From positions 1-28,252 of the IMG/VR virus record IMGVR_UViG_3300046028_003526: a stretch of DNA of 28,252 bases; one strand, given 5' to 3'. Below the pieces are notes generated by a model. It ran no database searches and had not been told where the DNA came from. It was given only the letters and a program-made list of their open reading frames with translations. Position numbers and translations under genes: made by a program. Position 1 is the stretch's first letter. Each line of letters starts with the position of its first letter. Below, piece by piece: positions 22,141-28,252 of this stretch. This DNA is from a virus.

Positions 22141-22682
22141 TATTGCGGATACAGGGTAAAATACCCTTCTCCATTGCAAAAAGGGTTTTGTGTGTTCTGT
22201 ACTTGCACCGTCAGCGTCTGTCCTGGCGTCAGAGTTCGCACGAGCGTATTGTTTGGTATAGCGGTAGACGGGGGGCCGACGACATACGGCACGCCGTCGA
22301 AAGCGATGTAGTCGTCCCCCGCCGCAGGTGCTAGGGTCGTTAGCAGCAACCCCGATCGTACCGCCACGGTGTACGGGTACGGACCTATGACCATCGTCGT
22401 AGGGTGAAAACTGATGGGTGTCGGGTAGTCGGGAGACGAACCTTGTGTTTTTAGTGGAAACAGCGTCGCAACCTCAAATGGCTGCGGTAAGGCGTCGCCG
22501 CTGCGGTACGCATTAGCGCCGAAAGAAAACACGAGTTGCCCTGGCGCGGCTGGCACGCTCACACGCGCCGCACCTTTAGACACCAACAACGCATCACGGC
22601 TGGACGCCCACACGAAACTGCCGGTATCGCCTTCGCGTGCGAGGTACCCGCGCCCGATCCGACTGTCACGGGCAATCGTCAC
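22140..22682 (-). CDS. Tail accessory protein, paralogue copy 1
   Basis: 180 residues from GTG 22682, which forms GTGA with the stop of the tail nozzle gene. The open frame extends to 22727, but alignment with the paralogue at 20957-21517, also GTG-started in a GTGA overlap, fixes this start: VTIARD matches VIIKRD. Identity runs through almost the full length, about half of positions by eye. Beta-rich with Pro-rich loops (SSPDYPTPISFHP). Likely part of the tail or fibre-attachment complex. Confidence 0.7.
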   Translation of the reverse strand: MTIARDSRIGRGYLAREGDTGSFVWASSRDALLVSKGAARVSVPAAPGQLVFSFGANAYRSGDALPQPFEVATLFPLKTQGSSPDYPTPISFHPTTMVIGPYPYTVAVRSGLLLTTLAPAAGDDYIAFDGVPYVVGPPSTAIPNNTLVRTLTPGQTLTVQVQNTQNPFCNGEGYFTLYPQ

Positions 22683-24127
22683 GAATTGCCCACTTGCAGA
22701 CGGAAGCTGAACCCGTCCATCTGCCACGGCAGCGTGCCAGTCATCTTCGGACTGATGGCGTCGGCTACGATGGTCAGCGGAATGTGGTTAATCCCGATGG
22801 TGCTGCCCGTCACGGTAGGACCGGGATGGGTTATCGCTTCGTTCCTGACGTTCGGGTAGATGGTAAGGTTTTGTGTTCCCGATTGCTGCGTTTCATAGGC
22901 AATCCATTGCTTTTTACGCCCTGGTTCCCCCGCGTAGAGATATGGGAATCGCGCCGTCCAAGCATAGCCGCTTTCTCCTGAATAGGCGTTGTCAAACACG
23001 TAGACCGTGTTGCCGCTGCGCACGTAGACCTTACCACGGAACTCAACCATGTGGGTAATCGTGAACGGCAGCGTGTACTTGGTCCAACCCTTTACGTTTG
23101 CCTGCCGCGAGTTGGTCATGACGTACATAACCGAGCCGACAGCACACAGATACTGCGCACGAGAAGACGACCACAATGACACGAGCTGCACCGTCGACGT
23201 GTCAATAAGCACCGTCTCGGCTTGGATGTTAGCCCCGATGTCGCCGTCTTCAGCTTGGCCGGATGACACCGCCACGCTTAGGCTACGGAAGCCACCTTGT
23301 GCAAAATAGATCGAATCGCCCATCATGTTGGCAACCGATCCGCTTTGATCCGTACCCGCGCCGCCGATGATGTCAGAAACTTCGTTATCGGCGGGATCGG
23401 TAAAGAAGCCCCAAAGTTGTACGTTATCGCGGAAGAATACCGCCAACTTGTTGCCAAAGTACGAGAATCCGCGCACCTCGGGGTCGCCGTTCACATGCTG
23501 CGTAACTGGCAAATACCCCGCATCGCCGCTGGAGCTCCAGTCAGTCGGTCCGTTGATCGATGACGAATACCATACGTCGTTCGTCGATTGATCGTGTGAA
23601 ATCAGCTTGCGCGCCATGGCGAACAGGAACGGTCCCGGCGTAAACGGGGTCGTGACCGCCGTCTTACCAATCACCGCAATGCTGTAGGTCGATACTTCGG
23701 GGATGTAGTGGTGCTCGTACTGGAATCCAAGGCCCGGGTTTGCCGGATCAAGGTACTTCTCAATTACAACGTACGGAACCCGGTCCCACACCTGCGATGC
23801 CGTCAGCCGTAGTGCCGTACCGAGATCGCCGCCAGTCGCCCGATTGCTGAACCAATCGTAGCGCATGCCGGGAGGCGGATTGGTAAACACGCCAGAGGCC
23901 GGTACAGGAAGCGCCGTACGCAAAAACCCATTAGCGACGTACAAGCCGAGACTCGTGGAATCCAGCACGGCAAAGGGTCGCAACTGCGCACGCGACCTTA
24001 AGCCGCCGCCCGTGGTCAAATCCAGATTCGTCGCTTCGCGCAACGAGTTGGGTGCGCTGGCATCGACACCGCGACGAAGGTCGAGGCCGACAAAGTCGCC
24101 TACGGTTACGACAGGAGGTTCACCCAT
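22679..24127 (-). CDS. Tail nozzle / stabilisation protein (P22 gp10 or T7 gp12-like)
   Basis: 482 residues from ATG 24127, which overlaps the adaptor stop (TAATG). The frame is open to a TTG at 24142, which is less likely. The N-terminus LDLRRGVDASAPNSLREATN and the segment NKLAVFFRDNVQLWGFFTDP...GAGTDQSGSVANMMGDSIYF (about 240-290) are typical of podoviral nozzle proteins, where surface and start-up checks of a beta-propeller precede GG(F/L)R motifs. It would form the hexameric tube below the adaptor. Position right after the adaptor supports the call. Confidence 0.8.
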   Translation of the reverse strand: MGEPPVVTVGDFVGLDLRRGVDASAPNSLREATNLDLTTGGGLRSRAQLRPFAVLDSTSLGLYVANGFLRTALPVPASGVFTNPPPGMRYDWFSNRATGGDLGTALRLTASQVWDRVPYVVIEKYLDPANPGLGFQYEHHYIPEVSTYSIAVIGKTAVTTPFTPGPFLFAMARKLISHDQSTNDVWYSSSINGPTDWSSSGDAGYLPVTQHVNGDPEVRGFSYFGNKLAVFFRDNVQLWGFFTDPADNEVSDIIGGAGTDQSGSVANMMGDSIYFAQGGFRSLSVAVSSGQAEDGDIGANIQAETVLIDTSTVQLVSLWSSSRAQYLCAVGSVMYVMTNSRQANVKGWTKYTLPFTITHMVEFRGKVYVRSGNTVYVFDNAYSGESGYAWTARFPYLYAGEPGRKKQWIAYETQQSGTQNLTIYPNVRNEAITHPGPTVTGSTIGINHIPLTIVADAISPKMTGTLPWQMDGFSFRLQVGNS

Positions 24128-24828
24128 TACCAAGGATTCCAATCAGTACGCCAGTAGCGCGAGCCACGTAGGCGCAAGTTATCGTACACCACCGGAACAT
24201 ATCCGCGCATGCTGATAGCACGAATCTCGCCCTGCTCTTGCGAAGTGCGTTGCAGGTAGCGCATGTGGTCGGCCATGTCGGCCTTGTAGTCACCGCCGAG
24301 GCCCGTGTGGCGCTTCAACAGATACGCCGCACGCTGGATCAATGCTTCAGGATCAACGTTAGTGCGATCCGTTTCGGACAGCAAACTAGCCGGATTCTGG
24401 TAGTACTCAATAACCAGCGTTACCCACGTAGCTGTCGGAGCCGGGTACAGGCGCAAGGCCCTATCCACAATCTCATAAGCGTACGGCATGCCGCTTGTCT
24501 TGGTAATGTTCCGCAACTGTGCGCCGTGATAGGCGGTAAGGTCGAACTCATTCCCTGAGTCATTGATGACGGCAATACGCCCAAGCCGGGACATCAATGC
24601 ATCGTCTGGCGTGTCGTAGACTGCTTGGTCCGTAATCAGGCTGTACGTTGCCCGCGTGCGTTGCGTTAGCCACGGCGCTTCAAGGTGCAATTCGCGCTGT
24701 GCTTTTCGCAGCAACTCGTCAACGAGCGGATAGGCGTCAGCCGCCTGCCCGCCCGAGACCGAGTAGCCACCTCGCACCAACACGGAGTTGCGTAGTTCAA
24801 CAAGCGTAGGTGCGAGGGCTTCTGGCAT
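24127..24828 (-). CDS. Head-tail adaptor (tail tubular protein A-like)
   Basis: 233 residues. The N-terminal helical part (DELLRKAQRELHLEAPWLTQ, residues 37-56) followed by TRATYSLITDQAVYDTPDD and a C-terminal YYQNPASLLSETD with the helix ALIQRAAYLLKRHTGL matches podoviral adaptors of the T7 gp11 type. These sit as a ring between portal and nozzle. The start is 2 nt from the previous stop. It is followed by the nozzle gene in a TAATG overlap, the standard order. Confidence 0.8.
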   Translation of the reverse strand: MPEALAPTLVELRNSVLVRGGYSVSGGQAADAYPLVDELLRKAQRELHLEAPWLTQRTRATYSLITDQAVYDTPDDALMSRLGRIAVINDSGNEFDLTAYHGAQLRNITKTSGMPYAYEIVDRALRLYPAPTATWVTLVIEYYQNPASLLSETDRTNVDPEALIQRAAYLLKRHTGLGGDYKADMADHMRYLQRTSQEQGEIRAISMRGYVPVVYDNLRLRGSRYWRTDWNPW

Positions 24829-24830
24829 GA

Positions 24831-25391
24831 TTACTTCTTGGCTTCGACCTTGACTTCAGCCGCTGACAAGCGACCGGCAACGTCAATAGTGATGGTAGGC
24901 ACACTGGCGAGATCCACAAGACTCTGACCGACGCAGGAAGCGCGATCCACGAATCCGGCAGCTTGCAAAGCGCGGGCTTGATCTTCGGTAAGACCGAATG
25001 CAAGGAAGGTCGGATTAGCCGCCACCTGAGCGCGAGGCTTAGCCTGTTGACGCAAGCGATCGTGTTCCGCCACCAGCAAACGTTCAAATTCTTTCTTCAG
25101 GCTCTCAGGATTCCACACGGCATCGACATGGTACATGCCGTTCTCGCCCTTGTAGACCTTGCGAAGCCATCCGATTTCTTGCTCAACGCTGCTGACATCA
25201 CGGTAGCGCATAGACGGATCACCATCTTCAGGATACGGCTGTACGTCAACGCCGTTGCCTGCTGCGGTTGGTTCCAAGCGACCACTGAATACACGACGCA
25301 ACACGTTAGAAACGTACGACGGGTAAATCAACGGGCCGTAGCCCATGCCGCTATGGCATCGAATGGTGATAAGGGAATTAGGGATATCCAT
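24831..25391 (-). CDS. Head-neck region hypothetical protein
   Basis: 186 residues from ATG 25391, with GGAG about ten bases upstream. The N-terminal half contains GMGYGPLIYPSYVSNVLRR, the middle is charged (LKKEFERLLVAEHDRLRQQA), and the end (GLTEDQARALQAAGFVDRAS) looks like a helix-hairpin. First gene after the capsid terminator and just before the adaptor. It may be a head completion or decoration protein; no family recognised. Confidence 0.6.
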   Translation of the reverse strand: MDIPNSLITIRCHSGMGYGPLIYPSYVSNVLRRVFSGRLEPTAAGNGVDVQPYPEDGDPSMRYRDVSSVEQEIGWLRKVYKGENGMYHVDAVWNPESLKKEFERLLVAEHDRLRQQAKPRAQVAANPTFLAFGLTEDQARALQAAGFVDRASCVGQSLVDLASVPTITIDVAGRLSAAEVKVEAKK

Positions 25392-25417
25392 AAAGGGTTT
25401 GCTCCGCGTGTCACGCT

Positions 25418-25452
25418 ACAAACAAACTCCCCCGTGGCAAGCCACGAGGGAG
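25418..25452 (-). terminator. Intrinsic terminator after the major capsid gene
   Basis: Read on the - strand, CTCCCTCGTGGC pairs with GCCACGGGGGAG (25427-25452 on the + coordinates; one mismatch in a 12-bp stem, very tight loop) and is followed at once by TTTGTTTGT. It lies 38 nt past the capsid stop. A terminator at this place, as with T7 T-phi after gene 10, keeps capsid mRNA in excess over tail mRNA. Confidence 0.75.
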
Positions 25453-25489
25453 AACCTGTCGGGAGCAACGACGTACGGTTTTTTACGGA

Positions 25490-26626
25490 TCAAGACGCCA
25501 AAAGAATAACGGCGTTCGCGTTCGGAGCCTTCGGCAGCAAGACGGCCTTGCTGTCGAGCGAGATACGGGTGACGCGAACGTCGCCAGCATCGGGCGGGAA
25601 GCTCATAACCTTCTTCTTGGCCGGGGCGTACGAGAGCTGCCACGTCTTGGTATTCAGCATGTACATGCGGCGAGTCCACGCAGCGGCTGGGGCGAGCAGG
25701 GTATCCAGAACCTCAAAGGTCGGGTTGTGGATAATCGGGGTGCCTTCAAAGCTGACGCCGGTATCGGGGAATCCGATGTCGGCCATACGCTTCTTATCGG
25801 CCAGCGTGGTCGTGAACTGGATGTTGTTCGTGGTGCAGTAATTAACGTAACGGTCGATGGCGCCAGCACCGGCCATGATGAAGTCAACGCCATCGGTGCC
25901 CATTTCCATGCCGCGAAGCGACAGGTTAGCCTGACGACGAGCACGGGTGAGACCAGCACGCAGGGTGCCAGCAGCGCCGTAGGTCAAGCCGATTTCAGCG
26001 TAGTGCTGGAGAACCGAGCTGGACGCGCGGAGCTTGGTACCGATAGAGCCGGTGGTGACGAGGCCGGTAGCAGCCGGGAACGGCAGGTACGCATCCAAGC
26101 CCTGGGCGAGCTTAGGATTAGCCGAGTTGTCGGACAGGAGCATCTGATCAAAGGCGATATCGAACTTGTCGTCCATCGCTTCGAGCTTGGCCATCCAGTA
26201 ATCAACAAGCACCTGCGCCTGAGACTCAGAATCAACCTTGCCGATCTTGGTGCTGCGGGACTGATTAGGGACGATGGTCAGACCGCAAGCGGCTTCGATG
26301 TCCTCGTGGACGAACTCTTGGCCCATGTGCAGATTGGCCCACTGGAACTGCGTTTCGAGTTCAATTGGCGACTCAGTAAAGCCGAGAACGTCACGACGCT
26401 CAAAGCCTTGCAGGTCGAATTCAGCGGTGAGCTGGTACTTGAGGATAGGGCCGTTGATACCGGCAGCCGAGACACCGGCAACAGGGGCCGAGCCTTCCAG
26501 CTTTTCCAGCAGGTTAAACCAAGGCATCGCTTTGCGATCAGCCTTGATCTGTTTCTTACGGTTGAGCACGCCAGGGTAGGCGGCGTAGGCGATGGATTGA
26601 AGAGCTTCGGGAGTGAAGGTAGTCAC
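25490..26626 (-). CDS. Major capsid protein
   Basis: 378 residues. GTG 26626 is chosen because AAGGA lies 8-9 bases upstream. The frame is open to a TTG at 26677, but those codons fold into an intergenic hairpin. Size, a lack of hydrophobic segments, the position after the scaffold gene and before a strong terminator, and the ELETQFQWANLHMGQEFVHE segment typical of phage coat proteins support the call. It would build the icosahedral shell around the scaffold. Fold (HK97 type) is assumed from the group, not seen directly. Confidence 0.85.
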   Translation of the reverse strand: MTTFTPEALQSIAYAAYPGVLNRKKQIKADRKAMPWFNLLEKLEGSAPVAGVSAAGINGPILKYQLTAEFDLQGFERRDVLGFTESPIELETQFQWANLHMGQEFVHEDIEAACGLTIVPNQSRSTKIGKVDSESQAQVLVDYWMAKLEAMDDKFDIAFDQMLLSDNSANPKLAQGLDAYLPFPAATGLVTTGSIGTKLRASSSVLQHYAEIGLTYGAAGTLRAGLTRARRQANLSLRGMEMGTDGVDFIMAGAGAIDRYVNYCTTNNIQFTTTLADKKRMADIGFPDTGVSFEGTPIIHNPTFEVLDTLLAPAAAWTRRMYMLNTKTWQLSYAPAKKKVMSFPPDAGDVRVTRISLDSKAVLLPKAPNANAVILLAS

Positions 26627-26648
26627 GAGACGATCCTTACCGCATAGC

Positions 26649-26666
26649 GGCGGGTTTGACCCCGCC
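26649..26666 (-). other. GC-rich hairpin in the scaffold-capsid gap
   Basis: GGCGGG (26649-26654) pairs with CCCGCC (26661-26666) around loop TTTGAC. No T tract follows on the - strand, so it is not a terminator. It sits about 20 nt upstream of the capsid ribosome site and could protect the 5' end of processed capsid mRNA. Confidence 0.5.
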
Positions 26667-26686
26667 GATATGGGCAAGGGTCGGGT

Positions 26687-27772
26687 TTAGCGAACGAACT
26701 TCCCAGCCGCGATGTCCCGAATGAGCTGTGCTCGGGAATCTATCTCGACTGGCTTAGGAGCGGGTGCGGAGCTAGAACGGACCTGAGTCCCAGCTACCGG
26801 CTTGATTGGTTTTCTCTCGGTCACGGGCGACGCCTTACGGACTTCATCGCGCACAATGTCCTGATAAACCGCAGTCCACATGAGAGGGTTACTAGTGCGA
26901 CTGGCTTGGCTAAGACGTTCGTTGACCGCAGTGGCGATCTTGGCGAAATTGGGAATCTTCGCCTCGTACTCTTTTTCCAAACGCACTACCTCCGCAATAG
27001 CAGCTTCCCGGATAGGGTCGTGCCGTTGCTGGTCTTGTGGTGCGCGAGGCTGGATTTTTTCGGGTTCGGGGGCGGGTCTCTCGGCCTTGATTTGCAATTC
27101 CGCCAACCGGCGTGATTGCTTTCGGGCGACCTGCTCACCGATCTGAAGATCGTCTACTTCGGAAGCGAACTCCGCGTCGTAGATTTCCTTCGCAACATCG
27201 TCTACTGATTTGACCTTGGGGGCTTCTACCGGGGCCGACTCTTTCCAGCCGAACGCCTTAGCCGTTGCAATCAAGGTACCGATAGCCTCTTTGTCACCAT
27301 TCTTGACCTGCGCCGCGAGAGCCGTCCAATTGGCGAACTCTTCTGGGCTGATCTTGTTTTTGGTGAGCATCTGCGTAATCACGTCGCCAAAGGCGGCAGC
27401 TTTTCGCAGCTCGTCAATCGTCTTCTTGGTACGTTCACCAAGCCGCTTATCAGCAGCAAGGTCAGCACCAACAAGCGACTTAGGCTCATCGTCGTCCGAC
27501 TTCTTCGAGACAGGTGCCGAGTCGCCTTCCGGCTCTTCGTCATCGTCGTCTTCGGAAACCTCTTCGGAAACTTCTTCTTCCGCCTTTTCTTCAACAGGCT
27601 TCTGAATTAGCGACTGGATGAGGGATTCCCGCGAATGTTCGGCGGTATCAATAGCGTCGTTGCCGATTTCCGGCTTCGTGCTTTCCTCACCCTGGGACGT
27701 AGGGGCGGCTTGATCGTTAACGTCCACTTCCCCGTCAGGGGTGATCTGTTCTGTATTCATAGCGGCTTGCAT
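26687..27772 (-). CDS. Capsid scaffold protein
   Basis: 361 residues, highly charged and helical. The N-terminal third is extremely acidic (EVSEEVSEDDDDEEPEG at residues about 68-84) and the rest has coiled-coil stretches (QVARKQSRRLAELQ, AIAEVVRLEKEYEA). A basic Pro-rich tail ends in AGKFVR. This composition, between portal and major capsid genes, is typical of podoviral scaffolds, which guide shell assembly and then leave. AGGAG lies only 2 nt before ATG 27772 and 14 nt before a second ATG at 27760, so the exact start is uncertain. Confidence 0.8.
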   Translation of the reverse strand: MQAAMNTEQITPDGEVDVNDQAAPTSQGEESTKPEIGNDAIDTAEHSRESLIQSLIQKPVEEKAEEEVSEEVSEDDDDEEPEGDSAPVSKKSDDDEPKSLVGADLAADKRLGERTKKTIDELRKAAAFGDVITQMLTKNKISPEEFANWTALAAQVKNGDKEAIGTLIATAKAFGWKESAPVEAPKVKSVDDVAKEIYDAEFASEVDDLQIGEQVARKQSRRLAELQIKAERPAPEPEKIQPRAPQDQQRHDPIREAAIAEVVRLEKEYEAKIPNFAKIATAVNERLSQASRTSNPLMWTAVYQDIVRDEVRKASPVTERKPIKPVAGTQVRSSSAPAPKPVEIDSRAQLIRDIAAGKFVR

Positions 27773-27787
27773 TGCTCCTGCAAGGGT

Positions 27788-28252
27788 TTATTGACCGAGG
27801 CGATTGCCCGGGTTGTTGGGAAGATTTTCAGGTGAAGGAACGCCGTCCATAGGGGGCGCTCCGCCCTCTTGACCCCGCGGTCCTTGTGCATTGGGATCGC
27901 CGCCAGGGGCTGGCGCATTAGGCATTCCCCCTGGTTGCGCCATCATCGGGTTCCAGAAATTGCGGATGTCTTCGGAAATGCCGCCAAGGGCCATGACCTT
28001 AGCCATCACGTTGCCGACATTGATGCCGGGGACGCTTTGCAGCTTCATGATGATATCAGGGAAAGCAGTCCAAAACTGCATTTTTCCAGCGAAGTCCGGT
28101 GGTCCAGAAACAGCACCTTGAATTTCAATCTGGAAGTTGACCGACAGCTGCTCCGCCGATAGGGCGAGCCACACCGACTGCATGCCGCACATCGCCTTGA
28201 TATTATCGGCGGGGAATACCTTAACGGCAACTTGCCCCATCCATTCCAGCAG
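27788..28252 (-). CDS. Portal protein, C-terminal part (5' end outside window)
   Basis: The frame is open to the window edge and ends with TAA at 27788-27790; 154 residues are visible. The last third is Pro/Gly/Gln-rich and disordered (QGPRGQEGGAPPMDG). The visible helical part (QLSVNFQIEIQGAVSG, FWTAFPDIIMKLQSV) fits the crown end of a podoviral portal. Being directly upstream of scaffold and capsid genes is the main support. The portal ring is the DNA entry and exit channel. Confidence 0.7.
   Translation of the reverse strand: MLEWMGQVAVKVFPADNIKAMCGMQSVWLALSAEQLSVNFQIEIQGAVSGPPDFAGKMQFWTAFPDIIMKLQSVPGINVGNVMAKVMALGGISEDIRNFWNPMMAQPGGMPNAPAPGGDPNAQGPRGQEGGAPPMDGVPSPENLPNNPGNRLGQ

Noticed and set aside
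25470-25492. Frameshifted long form of the capsid protein (T7 10B style)
   Set aside because: The A-run lies after the stop codon, and no slippery heptamer in the right frame precedes it.
25727-26647. 306-residue + strand ORF opposite the capsid gene
   Set aside because: It mirrors the capsid frame, has no recognisable domain and opposes the late operon; the same holds for the 292-residue ORF at 24963-25841.
26627-26677. TTG start for the major capsid gene
   Set aside because: The 17 extra codons fold into a GC hairpin and lack a ribosome site; GTG 26626 has one.

Overview
The window is part of a lytic, podovirus-like tailed phage genome (Caudoviricetes), most likely infecting a proteobacterium. 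The evidence is a tightly packed replication operon on the + strand facing a virion-structure operon on the - strand. The virion order is portal, scaffold, major capsid, adaptor, tail nozzle, tail accessory proteins, collar-domain fibre, then four internal virion/ejection-type proteins. This is the gene order of short-tailed phages. No integrase, repressor, terminase, phage RNA polymerase or lysis gene is visible, so these must lie outside the window if present. Host identity is an inference only.

Layout. Bases 1-210 are the 3' end of a Gly-X low-complexity gene. Bases 274-863 hold a DUF669-type ssDNA-binding protein and a 32-residue basic protein. Bases 864-1256 are noncoding and contain a structure with a textbook T-arm and CCA acceptor end but no normal anticodon arm (1062-1153). 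Bases 1257-3592 carry a run of small accessory genes: a pentapeptide-repeat protein, a coiled-coil protein, a 38-residue membrane protein, zinc-ribbon miniproteins including an NrdR-like one, and unknowns. Most overlap by 4 or 8 nt.

Bases 3630-12392 are the replication and recombination core. It comprises an SF2 DEAD/DEAH helicase, a prim-pol/DUF3987 primase-helicase, a protein with an SSB-like acidic tip, several small coupled genes, a family A DNA polymerase with 3'-5' exonuclease, a DUF3310 protein, a protein with four predicted zinc-binding modules, and a RusA-type Holliday junction resolvase. Together they could open and unwind DNA, prime it, copy it, coat single strands and resolve junctions.

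The two operons converge and overlap by 17 nt at 12376-12392. A 14-bp-stem near-palindrome lies just past the overlap (12413-12445), inside the late coding sequence, and is the best candidate for a transcription barrier between them.

On the - strand (read from 28252 down) come the portal C-terminus, scaffold, an intergenic hairpin, major capsid, a strong intrinsic terminator, a small head/neck-region protein, the adaptor, the tail nozzle, two paralogous ~180-residue proteins flanking a different ~208-residue protein, a collar-domain tail fibre, two Gln/Asn-rich proteins, a charged coiled-coil protein and a 1518-residue giant. No clearly new defence or mobile system was found. The best novelty candidates are the tRNA-like noncoding element, the four-module zinc protein, the duplicated tail module, the SSB-tip protein and the embedded convergent hairpin.
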